A program made the position numbers and the translations under genes. Positions 11,091 to 22,519 of a stretch of 64,000 bases of DNA are shown piece after piece; position 1 is the first letter of the stretch; every line of letters starts with the position of its first letter. The notes beneath the pieces were generated by a model. That model was not told where the DNA came from. It ran no database searches and saw only the letters and a program-made list of their open reading frames with translations. Source of the DNA: Kuschelorhynchus macadamiae (lineage: Eukaryota > Arthropoda > Insecta > Coleoptera > Curculionidae); NCBI GenBank assembly GCA_030620095.1, contig JAUTXW010005180.1, forward strand, positions 372,001 to 436,000, written 5' to 3'.

Positions 11091-12285
11091 ACAGTATTTT
11101 TTAAGAAGTCAACAGCTACCACTGATAAATATAAGGCTGTCCAAATTGTGTCTTTTCTGGAAACGAATGGTATGCTCTCTGACTGTCAATTCAGTTTTAG
11201 AGCATGACTATTCTTCACATTTTATCAGGAATCAGAGACTTATTTGAAGACCTTCAATATAATGCTGTACTTTTTTTGTGATCTCAATGATACGATTAAG
11301 ATGATCAGATCATATCTTTCTGACAGGCATCAGAGTGGAGTGTCATCAGGTGAGAAAAATTTGGACATTGGGGTTCCCCAAGGCTTGATCCTGGGCTCAC
11401 TGTTGTTCCTGATCTTTGTAAATGACTAACATATGGGTTATTCAGACGCGGGGTTTGTTCTCTTTGGTGATGACATGACACTTTCTGTTGCCGGAAAATC
11501 AACAGCGGTTGTGGAGTAAAGACTGTGCGAGACACAATCGAGAGCAGCTAAATGGATCGATGCAAATGGTCCTCTTCTGAACAACAATAAGGCAGGTAAG
11601 ATGGTGTCACCTTGAGAAAATGAGAGAGAATGCAAATATTACTGATGTTCATTTTCTTGGACTGCATCTTGATCCAAAGTTAAAGTGGGTTGTACATATA
11701 GAAACAACGGCAAAAAGGTTTTGTGATAGTGTGTTTGTTATCCTTTGTCTGCATGGATGTGTATCAGATGCCACATTGGGAATGGAACATTTTGCCATAT
11801 CTCACTCTGTAATGACCTACAGAGTTCTGGCTTGGGGATGTGCAGAGCAGGCAGATAGAATCTCTCATTATCTCACTTTTTTCTTGAATCTCTGCTTTAT
11901 GTAGAAAAGAAAAAATATTCCTTTGCAAGGAGACATGCATAATCAAAACAGCAGAGGAAAAAAGGACCTGGTAGTCAGCTGTTGTAGACTGAGTAAGAGC
12001 CAAAGTCACCCTGAATTTGTTGCAGTCAAATTATTGTACAAGCTGCCACAAAAAATAAAGCCATTACCAACGAGGAATTTTAAGTTTGAGGTAAAACAAC
12101 TGCTCATTTCAAATGCTTTCTGCAGTGTTGATGAATACTTACATTTTAATGTATGTTTGTCGTATTGTAATGTATTGTATGTTATATATATATATATTTT
12201 TATTATATTATTTTGTCATATGTAAACAAATTGTATTTTTATTCAGGGCAAAAAAAGTATTCTATTCTATTCTATTTTATTCATG
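11085..12285 (+). mobile_element. 5'-truncated LINE with broken reverse transcriptase
   Basis: The plus strand shows YLSDRHQSGVSSG, then GVPQGLILGSLLFLIFVND (11370-11427), LFGDDMTLSVAGKS (11460-11502; a G-D-D variant of the catalytic box), VHFLGLHLDPKLKW (11638-11690), a thumb with TYRVLAWGCAEQ, and a tail with KLLYKLPQKIKPLP. The 3' end is a (TTCTA)n-type tract at 12250-12280. It stands head-to-head with the minus-strand remnant on its left. Confidence 0.75.
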
Positions 12286-12730
12286 CAAATTACAAACTGC
12301 TTACGAAATTATTCAGCAATAACAGTTGGAACACTGGCAGTTTATTTTTGAAATTCATTACGTTTGGAATATTGTACCCCCAAGTTTTTTATTAACATAT
12401 TTCCAAAATTCTTTTATCTCAGATATGAAATTCCAATTGACTAACATACTCATTATCCTACTTTTTAACATAATTATTACACTCCAGTAAGTTTGAAAAT
12501 TGAATATACTTTTTCAATGAACTACTTTCTTTATTTTTTCTAAGCAATTTTTTTAGACATTATTAATTCTTTTAATCTATTATCGTAACATATTGGAAAG
12601 TTAAGAGATCTACATCTAGCTAAATTTTTCAACAGTGTAATACAAAACATCATAAAACAAACTTACAGCCAATTCAACATCACTAATGCTAAAAATATAT
12701 TGCCAATCATAGCATGACAGGTACTGATTG
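12286..12730. other. Intronic stretch with nothing recognised
   Basis: AT-rich sequence between a LINE tail and an endonuclease remnant. Confidence 0.4.
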
Positions 12731-12735
12731 TTAAA

Positions 12736-13242
12736 TCAATCTGAAAAAATGTACTGCGCAATCACAACAAAAAATATAATTTGAGAGCTGGGTGATAAGA
12801 CATTGTGTAGACTATCAGCAGTCACAGCAGAAATGTCCTTCAATGAAAAAACCAAATCCAAATATCCACTCTTGTAGTTATGTACATTATTTACTTGCTT
12901 TAGTTGATAGAAAGCCATACATTCAGGTATTCAAATGACTTGTAGAGTTATCCTGACTATTGGCACAGAATCTATATTATCAATGTTCCAGGAAACATTT
13001 GGTAAATTAACCCCCCACAGATAATTACGTTCAATACTGGATACCAGACTTGCCAGTTCCGTCATCTTGATGTCATTTTTAATGGCTGCCATAACCACTA
13101 CCCTTTTCACATGAGCTGGTTTCACTAGACCCACCACACCTATATACATCATAATTAAGAAGGCCCATTTCATTCTTATGAATGTCATCACTCGAAAACG
13201 TCTCACTAAGATGACATCATAATTTTCAACACTAACAGACAC
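12736..13242 (-). pseudogene. LINE endonuclease remnant
   Basis: The minus strand reads a degraded endonuclease core: LWGVNLPNVSWNIDN (normally G-G/D-F-N-x-P-x-x-x-W) in the frame at 12931-13242, then QVNNVHNYKSGYLDLVFS (normally N-x-x-G-x-x-LDLVFS) in the frame at 12736-12918. Catalytic residues are already altered (GVN for GDF). It abuts the 3' end of the nearly complete LINE to the right. Confidence 0.6.
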
Positions 13243-13360
13243 TTACAAAAAATTAAATTCAAATTCAATTTTATTCACTTTAAAGTCAAAAATATTGACA
13301 ATAGTTTCGTCATAGTATTTGTTTTGATATAAAATAGAAAGTACAAAAAATATAATATAA

Positions 13361-13450
13361 AAAACATTAAATAAAATATAAAAAGACATTAGATATAATA
13401 TAAAGACATTAAATAAAATATAAAGACATTAAATATAAAAAAAGACATTA
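13361..13450. repeat. Imperfect AT-rich tandem repeat in a LINE 3' UTR
   Basis: Four or so imperfect copies of a unit like ACATTAAATAAAATATAAAG. Confidence 0.6.
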
Positions 13451-13578
13451 CTTAGGCAACACTGACTACAGACAGACGACACGCTAAGAACATCCAATTA
13501 TAGACTAAGATTAAATTGATACAGGAAGACAGTACTTTAGATATCACACATTTTGTATACTAAGGAACGTGGGTGTTG

Positions 13579-16389
13579 TCAGGAACGATTTTCGTCTGTG
13601 AAGAATTCTTTTAGGGAGTAATATGCCTTTTTTGCTAAGTATCCCGTAACTTTCTTTTTAAATTGGTTGAGTGTGTTGGCTTCTTTTATGTGGGATGGGA
13701 GTTTGTTGAATATTTTTGCACAGGCGTAAAATGGGGACCTTTCATAAAATGTAGACTTATGAAGAGGAAACACGAGGTCGTTTTTGTGCCTGGTATTGTA
13801 TTCGTGATGTTCGCAGTTCATCTTGAATTTTTCTCGATTCATGTAGACAAAGACCGAGCACTTCAGCATATATATACATGGCACTGTCAAGATGTTGTGG
13901 TCCTTGAAGACTTCTTTACAAGTGCACCTAGGTTTGATTCGGAATATTAATCGAATAATCCTCTTCTGTCCTATTAGTATCCGGTTGATACTTGTAGAGG
14001 CTCCCCATAGCATTATGTTGTAGCTTAGATGGGGGTAGGCTAGTGCATAATAGGATGTTAGTAGGGTTGGTATAGGAACAGCTTGTCTCAATTTTAGGAG
14101 TGCATAGTATGCGTTGTTAAGTTTTGACGCGATATGATCTATTTGTTTTTCCCATGATAGTTTGGAGTCTACATATGATCCAAGGAATTTAACAGCAGGC
14201 TCCGCCTGGGGTAGACTGACTTTTGGCTCTGATTTGTAGAATGGAACTAGTACGGTTTTGTCCTCATTCAATATAAGTTGGTTTGAAAAGCACCAGCGGT
14301 TCATTTGATCTATGACCGAACTCATCTTTTCTTGTAGCTCCTGCTCGCTAATTCCCGATACAATTACACTGGTGTCATCAGCGAATTTTATTGTCAAGTC
14401 CTGTATGTCCAGTTCGTTAATGAATATTAGGAATATAAGAGGTGCCAAGACCGATCCTTGGGCAGCTCCAATGTTGATGGGATATTCGTTTGATAGGCAG
14501 TCTTCAATCCTCACTGCTATCCTCCGCTCCTTTAGAAAAGACATTATCCAGGAATTTGCCTTTCCTCTTATCCCTATGCAATAGAGTTTTTCTGCTATAA
14601 AATTTAGGTTCAACGTATCGAAGGCTCGAGATAGGTCAAAGAATAGACCCACTACAATACGGTTTTCTTCCAATTCTTGGAATATGAAATGTGTGAGGTC
14701 GAAAGAAGCAGATTCTGTAGATTTCCCCTTCCGAAAGCCATGTTGGTTGGATCCTATTATTTTGTGTTTTTCTAGGAAGCCTTCTATTCTATTATATACA
14801 ATTCTCTCGAAAACCTTACTGAAGCCGCTCAATAATGATATAGGCCTGTAGTTTTCGATCAAGTGATGACTTCCCTTCTTGAATACTGGGACTATGGTTG
14901 CCAGCTTTAAGATGTTAGGAAATTTTCCCTGCTTTATTGAGTGGTTCAGCAGGGTGTGTAGGGGATCCTTTAATTCGTCGCATACTTTTTTCAATATTGT
15001 TGTCGGTATCCCGTCGAATCCGCTTGATTTTTTATTTTTCAGAGATAGGATAGTGGTTTTAACCTCGTCGGCTGTAACTGGGTGTAGATAGATAGAATGT
15101 TCGACCTGATTGCTAACAGTTGGGATTATCGATACGTTTGGACCAAAATGGTTGCGCAGGGTTTTATCGGCGATGGTGGAAAAAAAATTCGCGAAGGAGT
15201 TTGAGATTGTCTGATGGTCGGTAATAACCTCATCGTTCACCTTTATTGAGGTTATCCTATTCGATTTTTTTCTGCCCGTTTCTGCATTGATTATGTTCCA
15301 TATTGTTTTTGCTGTGTTTGTCGCTGTGTCTATTTTATTCTTGTTATGATTGATTTTGGCCTCGGTGATACACTTTCTGTATTCCTTTCTAGTTTTCTTG
15401 TACTGTTCCTTGAGCTCATCGGATTGTGTTTGTTTTGACATGTCGTAGATGGCCTTCAGTTCTTGTCTTTGTGTCATCAGTTCTCTCGTCATCCATGTGT
15501 TTTTTTGCTTTGCTTTGTCATCTACTGTTCTGAGGGGGCAAGCGATGTCGTAATGCCACATGACAGTTCCCAGGAAATTGTTGAACCTTTCATCGAGGTC
15601 TCCTATGTGGATGTCGTCTCAGTTTTCATTCTGCAATTTCGACTTAAAGTTATGTATGTTCTCTTCTTTTAGGGATCTGATTTTCCGGTGGGTTTTTGTT
15701 GTTGTCTCATCCGTTTTTTGTCCATGATCTATGTACATTTCTGTTAAGTAATGGTCAGAGATGTGCGGTTCAGATATTGCGCATCTCACTTGTGTCTGAC
15801 ACATGTTGGTGGTCATATAGTCAATTGATGAGATTGTAGTACCTTTTTTTGAGGAGAATACACGCGTTGGCTGTTTGCAGTAGTCCAGTAGATCGAACGA
15901 ATCAAGCAAGTCCTTCAGTAATTTGTAATCTATGTGGTTTTCATTGAGACTGTTTATATTAAGATCTCCGCATAAGATGATGTTTGGTGATAGACTCGTT
16001 GCAACGGTCAGTAGTGAGGTTGTTTGGGTAATGAAGGTTTCAATGTTTCCAGTGGGTGGCCTGTAGATTACTATTATGACATATTTCTCATTTCCATCTT
16101 TTAGTTCGACTGCGCAGCATTCTATGGCGGTTTCTATGCTGTGTTGCCCTATCCCTTTAATTTCTCTAGCTTGGATTTGATCTCTTACATATATTGCCGC
16201 TCCGCCGTGAGTCGAAATTTTTCTGCAGAATTTTGATGTCAAGCTATACCCAGGTAAAGTCATGCTATTCATCCCGTCGTCTGTCACCCAGGTTTCCGTT
16301 ACACACAGTATGTATGGTCGCTGTTCGTCAAGTAGTAATTCAAGATTGTTCAGTTTGTTAGGTAGTGATTGGACGTTTATATAGTACAC
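13579..16389 (-). pseudogene. LINE ORF2: endonuclease plus reverse transcriptase, one in-frame stop
   Basis: Two minus-strand frames, 15619-16389 (256 codons) and 13579-15561 (660 codons), lie in the same phase and are separated by a single TGA at 15619-15621. Between them the frame is open, so ORF2 is one protein of about 936 codons with one nonsense change. The endonuclease part has INVQSLPNKLNNLELLL, VTETWV, GDLNINSLN and ISDHYLTEMYI. The reverse transcriptase has KKSSGFDGIPT, NYRPISLLSGFSKVFERIV, FFDLSRAFDTLN, AAQGSVLAPLIFLIFINE and the catalytic FADDTSVIV (FADD at 14374-14385). The tail ends YYSLKEFFTDENRS. There is no ATG at the start; the frame stays open upstream and overlaps the end of ORF1, which suggests reinitiation or frameshifting. 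It copies LINE RNA into the genome by target-primed reverse transcription. Confidence 0.85.
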
Positions 16390-16421
16390 TGATAACGTTG
16401 CACACTTTGTGTTTTGAGAAG

Positions 16422-18257
16422 TCAGTTGTGTGTTGTCATTTCGAGATTGAGCTGTGATAGGCGAGGGTATAAAAAATTACTTTTCTCTGGGCTTTTCTGA
16501 GCGCTGGTAACTTGCACATTATTTCCAGCAGACTTATTAATTAGTTTAAAGGATTGGTTTTGTCCATCCTTTGCATTTGCACTCGAAGTTGCATTTGCAC
16601 TCGAAGTCGCATTTGCACTCGAAGTCAATATGTTTTCTGATACCATATAAGTTTGAGTGGCTTTCGTAGTCCGTTCCCTGCTCCTCTGTAGATTCGTTGA
16701 AGTGTGATTGATGGCATATTCTGTATTTTCAGCAGTTTGTAGGCGGAGAGCTTGTGAGTCTTCTGCACTTTGAGCTGGACAGTTTGAGATTTTCCTGTAT
16801 GTCTCCATGGAGTTCTGGATGATATTCTCATATATATACCTTATTAAGTGCCACTTTCCCCTAGCATTTATGTTACCCTCACCATCAGCATGATATGGTC
16901 TCATTAAGTCATTACTGTTCACATATGTTATCCCATTAATACTTTTCACATGGTCATTTATAAGTTGAATTTCCTGGGCAATGAATTTATTAAGTACTGG
17001 TTTGCCAGGTATATACAATGGCGAAACAAGAATTAGGTTGGTATGTTTTGACATGTTTAATATTCTGCGTATTACTTCCAATGTTACATTCTTCCCCTGC
17101 CTAGCATTGGCAGCGTGACAGATGATGATTTTGAAGTCTGTCTTGTTGAAATGTTTAGTCAGTTTTTCATGTTGTTTTGTTACTACTTCAAGTGAATCAC
17201 TGTCTGAATTTTGGCAATTGGTATCAAATGATCCTCCCGATATGGTTTTAAATGCCTCATCATTTATGCCTCCAAGAATGAGTACTTGTGGTCTAATATT
17301 TTGATTGTATTTTGATTTTGGTTTAGTCTTATTCTGGGGATCATTAGTAACCTCACATCTTAAAGACTTAGTGCATTCTATTTTTAAATTTCTATTTTCT
17401 GTTTCTACTCTTTCTAGAGACTTCTTTAGGCTCTCATTCACTACGTTGACCCTACCAACGTATTCTTTCGATATTTCATTATTTTTTCCCTGCCCTGCTT
17501 CTGTTAACCGGTGTTTTGTTTCTTTCAGGTCCTTTAGAAAGTTTCCGTTTTCCACATTTAGCTTATCAATTGAGATTTGCTTGTTCTTCACATCCATTTC
17601 TAGTTGTTTGCATCTTTGCACTAATTTCTCTTGCTCCTTCCTGAGTGTGTCGATGTCCTGAAGCTGTAAATCCTTGTTGTGTAGCAGTGTCACTATTTCT
17701 TTGTCTCGATCACTCAAGACCCTTTTGCATGTCTCTATTTCCTTCACATACTTTTCCTCTTCAATCATCACCGCATCCGTAAAGTCCTGAGTTGTGCGTC
17801 TGTGTCTCCTCATGTGCTCATCTTTTTCTTTAATCTCGATGAGAAGTTTATCCATGTTTCTTCTCAGCTCCTCCGTCTCACTGTCCCTTTCACATATTTG
17901 TCTTTCAACTTCCAGTTCTTTGGATTGAATAAGTTTTTTCAGTTCTTGGTACTCCTCTTGCCAATTCCTATCCCCTGATCTGCCTTTTTGTGCCCTCCTG
18001 CAGTCATTAGAACACAATATTCTTCCTGGCTCCACCTCTACCAGATTTGGTGATCTAGCAATACAGCTGCCACGAAATATATTGAGGCACTGTATACATA
18101 CGACGTTCGAACATAGTTTGTTTCTGCAGCACTTAAAACAATATTTTATTCCATCTTCACCATTCTGTATGTTATCATTGGCGCCCATATCTGAATTAAA
18201 ACCAAGGACAAGAAATAAATATAAAACAGTCAAATAACGAACAAGAACCAAAGGCAA
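16422..18257 (-). CDS. LINE ORF1 protein: zinc finger, coiled coil, SGNH-like domain
   Basis: The open frame is 611 codons, but the likely start is the internal Met at 18186-18188 (MGANDN), because the preceding 23 codons are a hydrophobic run unlike other ORF1 starts. From that Met, residues of about 14-60 hold a Cys-rich finger (CFKCCRNKLC, then CIQC, then CSNDC) like a PHD finger. A long charged coiled coil follows, then VLILGG, ICHAANARQG and a WHLIRYIYEN helix. The last part resembles the SGNH/esterase-like domain known from CR1/L2-type ORF1 proteins. The C-terminal region holds three tandem copies of a TSSANA hexapeptide (16574-16627). The role would be RNA binding and chaperoning of LINE RNA. 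The frame is intact. It overlaps or abuts ORF2 by a few codons in another phase. Confidence 0.85.
   Translation of the reverse strand: MPLVLVRYLTVLYLFLVLGFNSDMGANDNIQNGEDGIKYCFKCCRNKLCSNVVCIQCLNIFRGSCIARSPNLVEVEPGRILCSNDCRRAQKGRSGDRNWQEEYQELKKLIQSKELEVERQICERDSETEELRRNMDKLLIEIKEKDEHMRRHRRTTQDFTDAVMIEEEKYVKEIETCKRVLSDRDKEIVTLLHNKDLQLQDIDTLRKEQEKLVQRCKQLEMDVKNKQISIDKLNVENGNFLKDLKETKHRLTEAGQGKNNEISKEYVGRVNVVNESLKKSLERVETENRNLKIECTKSLRCEVTNDPQNKTKPKSKYNQNIRPQVLILGGINDEAFKTISGGSFDTNCQNSDSDSLEVVTKQHEKLTKHFNKTDFKIIICHAANARQGKNVTLEVIRRILNMSKHTNLILVSPLYIPGKPVLNKFIAQEIQLINDHVKSINGITYVNSNDLMRPYHADGEGNINARGKWHLIRYIYENIIQNSMETYRKISNCPAQSAEDSQALRLQTAENTEYAINHTSTNLQRSRERTTKATQTYMVSENILTSSANATSSANATSSANAKDGQNQSFKLINKSAGNNVQVTSAQKSPEKSNFLYPRLSQLNLEMTTHN
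16574..16627 (-). repeat. 18-bp minisatellite in ORF1, three copies
   Basis: Three tandem 18-bp units (GCATTTGCACTCGAAGTT and near-identical copies on the plus strand) encode the repeated Ser-Ala-Asn-Ala-Thr-Ser of ORF1. Confidence 0.85.
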
Positions 18258-18944
18258 ACAATCAAATATGAGTCAGCATCAGATCAAACACTGATATATC
18301 ATACACAAATTGTGTGAACGATTCTAGAGCCTAGATAGACCTTACTTAGTTCAGGCTCACAACATAGGCATACTGGTGAGACATATATCAAGGATAGCAT
18401 CGGTCATCATATGACGTCATAGTCGGTTATTTGTACTACTTTTGTACAATTATGACCCACACAGTAACCGCCGGATACACACAACAATTTAACGATATTT
18501 TCAACGTATTTTTCGTCCGTTTCCTGCTTTCTAGTTATCACAGAACACAAATTATATATTTTTATACTACTCAAATAAACAAAATTTCCGAAACACGAAA
18601 AAATAAAACAATAAACAACGTCTCAAAATCTTTCAATTTTGTACATAAGCCCCTTATGTTCTGATAGTACCTACAGTAAGAATGAATGCAAAGAAGATCG
18701 AATATATTCAGACGGTAGTATTCTTTGGTTACCTGAAGAGTATTCCTGCTTTGAAAATAATTATTTTGGTTCTTCAGACCACCTTAATTTTTTTTTTGAA
18801 AATGAAGGCTTTTCTCTGGCCAGACATTCTCAACCAATATTTTAGATTCCAACTCAGGAGTAACAGATACTTTAAATGACAAAGGATAACCTTCATTTTT
18901 AGTTAGCTTCTCACAATTCAGGAATGACAAGGCATTTTAATTCA

Positions 18945-19650
18945 AATGATTAATTAAATTCTCTTTACTACATCTTGGGTCCAAGTTCCCAATATAAAAC
19001 CATTTATATTCTTTGTCTGCTGAAATTTCAGAATTATTGGTGTTAGAACCAAATATGTTTGCCTTTGTCGTATTTTTTTTCCAGCAGACACATAGGAATT
19101 AGGTAACAATGTTTTTAATGAGTGATTCAAAGTAGATGATTCTTGAGTCTTCATGATATGTGCCATACACAAATCCAATTTACCTCTATATCAGCCCCTC
19201 CAATGTAATTTTTTCCTTTGTATTAATCACAGTTTGATTTTGTGCAGATAAGGTCATCCTAGGTACCAGATTCATCGATTTAACCAGCTCAGTGTTTGTT
19301 TCCTTGACAGCATTAACAACTGCATCAGGTTTTGCAGTTAGTGTCTGCACCACTAGGTCTAGCTTAACTGATGTATGTCCTTGTCATTAGATATATTATT
19401 AGCATTTGGAATTGAAGTTAGCAAATTACATTGAACAAAGGTCTTTAAGAAACATAGTTTAGCCTGTAAAGCAGCCACTCGATTTGTTTCCGCTGAATTA
19501 ATTTGTTCAGAACACTAATGAATCCTTTCAAATTTTCTGCTGACTTCTGTTTGATATATTTTAAAGTCAAAATTTACCTGCATCACAGTTTGTAAAACCT
19601 TCTTAAATGAGATGCATGAAATACATTCTGGACAACAAAAATGAATCAAG
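18945..19650 (-). pseudogene. ORF1/Gag-like remnant of another LINE family
   Basis: The minus strand reads FCCPECISCISFKK (a PHD-like Cys-rich start) near 19620. It then gives a coiled-coil-like stretch (AETNRVAALQAKL), SMNLVPRMTLSAQNQT, and finally a FYIGNLDPRC block near 18975, the kind of RNA-binding segment found at the C-terminus of several insect LINE ORF1 proteins. Frameshifts and stops throughout. It is shortened and no ORF2 follows it. Confidence 0.5.
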
Positions 19651-19653
19651 GTA

Positions 19654-20530
19654 CAGTGAAACCTTCCTTAACGGACACCTCCGAACAATGGACACCTCTG
19701 CTGAAGAGACAATTTTGAAGTCACCGACCCTCAGTATATGTATTCCTGTGTATTAAACTCTCTTGACAATGGACACTCTCAACAAAGGACATAGACAGTA
19801 AAATTTGGAACATTTTTAATAAAAACAGTAAAATTACCTCCTCAGAATGGATAGATGTTCAGATAATTTTTGAAAAACCCACATTTAATGCCGGTATTTT
19901 TATTGCACATTATGGGCAATATTTAGATCTATGCTAATAAACGGCGCGGCGCCTCCTATTGTTAATAGCACTAGTTTAACAATAGGCTAGCTTATGCTGT
20001 CTGGCTTGTAGGTAAATTGCGGTGAATTGCATAATAAACAGATCACCTTATTTTTATGTAGTCTTCATCAATAGAATATCTTAGTTTTGATGTTACTCTG
20101 GTGCAATCAATATGCCTTCAAACAAAAGAAAGTTCTTGAGTCTTCAAGAAAAAGTTGAAATAATCCAGTACGCGGAGAAAAACAAACTTAATGTTAGAGT
20201 ATTAGCCGAAAAATTCTGTGTAAGAAAATCTCAAATTAGTGATATTTTGAGAAACAAAAGCAATCTTAACAAGCGATTCGCCGAGACCGGAAACATGAAA
20301 GAGAAAAAGAAATTTGCGAAAACTGAGGGTGCTGCCATAGACCAAATTGTCCACAACTGGTTTTGTAAAGTATGTACCAAAAATATTGCAATATCCGGTA
20401 TAATAATAAAGGAATAAGCACAAGAAATTGAGAAGAATCTAGAAGTTGATGGTTTTAAAGGATCAAATGGATGGTTGGAGAAGTTCTGTCAACGTCATAT
20501 TATCTCTCTCAAATTCATATATCATATTGT
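19654..20530 (+). mobile_element. Tigger/pogo element, 5' part
   Basis: It begins with TA followed by CAGTGAAACCTTCCTTAACG at 19654, the characteristic Tigger terminus next to a TA target. The 5' UTR repeats the GGACACTC/GGACACCT motif typical of Tigger ends. It continues into the transposase start at 20112. The matching 3' transposase end lies at 25.5-26.1 kb, beyond an inserted LINE. The right terminal repeat was not found. Confidence 0.75.
20112..20500 (+). pseudogene. Tigger transposase N-terminus (CENP-B-type DNA-binding domain)
   Basis: The frame at 20112 starts MPSNKRKFLSLQEKVEIIQ, a CENP-B N-terminal helix-turn-helix with KFCVRKSQISDILRNK as its recognition helix region. A TAA stop at 20415-20417 interrupts it. 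The same frame then continues AQEIEKNLEVDGFKGSNGW and LEKFCQRH, the second DNA-binding helix-turn-helix of Tc5/CENP-B type. It binds the transposon ends in living family members. The DDE catalytic domain is absent here, so the gene is dead. Confidence 0.75.
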
Positions 20531-21079
20531 ATATCAGCTCTTGCGATCATTTGTGTCTTTTTTCAGTGGCTTTGTTTGTGAATAATACATGTGTTTGATA
20601 CCATATTTTTTGAAAAGTCAAGAACCTTGAATCACAAATAATCTCATAAATTAAGAAAATAGGTCTGAAAACGTAGTTTTAAATTTTAATCACTGAAAGA
20701 AATATTGAGGAAAAAAATCGGAATATTTACAATGCTGCAATGCTATCTTTTAAATATGCAAATTAGCTGATAAGAGTCTACTAAAATGTTTTATTTTTAT
20801 TATTATTTATCATATTGTGTGAAATCCACCTGTTAAGGGAATTCCCCTTTTTTATGTAGGTTTAGTGTTTATGGGGATTCCTATTCTGGTCCAAAATAAG
20901 TAAACAGGTCCGGATTTAGAGTTTTTAATATGATTTATTTTATATTGTAAGAAATAGCAACATATATAGATTATTTATTGGTCCACTTTCTGCTGCTTTT
21001 GTTTTGGAGATACTGACTTTCTGAACTGAGTAGGGGAGCAGTGTCGCCTAAATTTGAGTGGCTGGTGAGTTAAAGGGTT
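20531..21079. other. Stretch inside the split Tigger with no recognised gene
   Basis: AT-rich; should hold the transposase DDE domain if the element were complete, but none is readable. It may be deleted or replaced sequence. Confidence 0.35.
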
Positions 21080-21144
21080 AAATTAAATTAATGGTGACAA
21101 ACGTTAAAAAGGATTATTTAATTTTTAAAATACAATATATTATA

Positions 21145-22430
21145 ATGGAAAGGTCCTTTAAATGTTGTAGAAATAAAGATTTCACAAATTTTTGCTGTAT
21201 AGAATGCAACAGCATATTTCATCCAAGCTGTATGGACAGATGTCAACAAATTATCAAACTGGGTGGATATAGAATTTTATGCTCTACAGTGTGTCAGAGA
21301 AATTTTAATAAACGGGATGATGAATATGCAGCTTTTAAAAATCAAATAGAATCTCTTCAGAGGGAAATTGCAGGCAAGGATAGATACTTGGAAAGGCTCA
21401 AACGGAACAGTCGAGTTTTTGAAGAAGAGGTTTCTGATGCTGAAAAATCATTTGCTTCACAGTTAGAGAAGCTAAATCAAAGTAATGTGGCATTGCAAGA
21501 GGAACTTAAGGAAATGAGAAGCAGAGAAGAACATATGACTGCTGCATTAGCATCAGCCAAGGAATAGAAGCAAATCTTGGAAGATAGAATTAAGGAATTA
21601 AATGCCTTGAACAAAAGTATGGTTATCACAATAGAGTCTTTAGAGAAAAATAATGGGGTTTACTTCACAGAAGTTGAAGAATTGAAGCTTAAATTATTCA
21701 ATATTCAAAAGGAGCAATCTTCAAATGAAATTGAAATGGAAGAACTTCGAAAGACCTCTGAGTGTATGTTAACATCCATAAAAGTTTTAGAAAGTGAAAA
21801 ACATTATTATTGTTGTGAAATCAAAGAATTACAGGGTAAAATTGAAAAAAAGAATCTTCATGTTCAAATGTGCAACCCTTCACACCAACCGATAATACCT
21901 CCTTGGTGATATGGGATAAACCGTACGACACTCGCCCTAGAGTTTTGTTTGTTGGTGGGAAATGTAGCAGAGAATTTCTTAAACATCTACATAACAAGTT
22001 AGGCCAGAACTTTAATCTTCAATGTTTTCTTAAGCCTGGGTGTGCATCTCATGAACTGGTAAAAACCGTGTCGTCTTTGGCGTCAGACTTTACTAAGCGT
22101 GATTTAGTTGTTTTGTGGTTAAATGGAGCATGTTCGCCAAAACTTGTCTTAGACAAATTTATTTTAGCTTGTGATAATACAAATGCACTAGTTATGACAA
22201 GTCCCTATTCTGCTCGAAATCATAGTGTTATCTACGACAGTAACTTATCTATTTATAAAGCATTTCAAGCAAATAATATTGATTTGAGCAAGATACTGGA
22301 ATGTAACTATGCACATCGCTTTGGATCAGACTTAGCAGATTTGTTGCACAATCATATCAAAAAATATTGCAGTGCAATAAACAGAGATACTACACTGGAA
22401 GCTCACGATGACTCAACACCTTTTTTATAG
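21145..22430 (+). pseudogene. LINE ORF1: zinc finger, coiled coil, SGNH-like domain (broken)
   Basis: The likely start is the Met at 21145 (MERSFKCCRNK). A Cys-rich finger (CCRNKDF, CCIEC, HPSC) comes first, then a coiled coil with ERLKRNSRVFEEEV. A TAG at 21565-21567 interrupts it, with the same frame continuing to 21909. A frameshift near 21870-21900 moves to the frame that reads RPRVLFVGGKCSREFL, VVLWLNGACSPKL and DLADLLHNHIKKY (SGNH-like domain, to 22430). The domain order equals that of the 611-codon ORF1 at 16.4 kb, but the sequences differ enough to be a separate subfamily. Confidence 0.75.
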
Positions 22431-22519
22431 ATGTTATTGCAGAGGGAGAAAACACATATCCTCAATTTAAACCAGTTAGCTTTGATACACTGCCACCAGA
22501 CTCATCAACTCTGCATGTT

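Larger units (their letters stand above)
13250..18430 (-). mobile_element. Nearly complete CR1/Jockey-group LINE
   Basis: Minus strand, about 5.2 kb: a 5' UTR (about 18258-18430), ORF1 (16422-18188 from the likely start), ORF2 (13579-16389 with one stop) and a 3' UTR that ends in GAATTTGAATTT-type repeats at 13250-13270. The 3' UTR contains a short imperfect tandem repeat of about 20 nt (13361-13450). The 5' boundary is approximate because no clear target-site duplication was found. It is the youngest-looking LINE in the window judged by its open frames. Confidence 0.8.

Noticed and set aside
11346..14380. CTGATGA/TCATCAG strings elsewhere, checked as further hammerheads
   Set aside because: They lie in LINE coding sequence and have no GAAA strand or pairing stems.
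13663..17661. Several plus-strand frames (for example 13663-13950, 17305-17661)
   Set aside because: Shadows of the minus-strand LINE ORF1 and ORF2.
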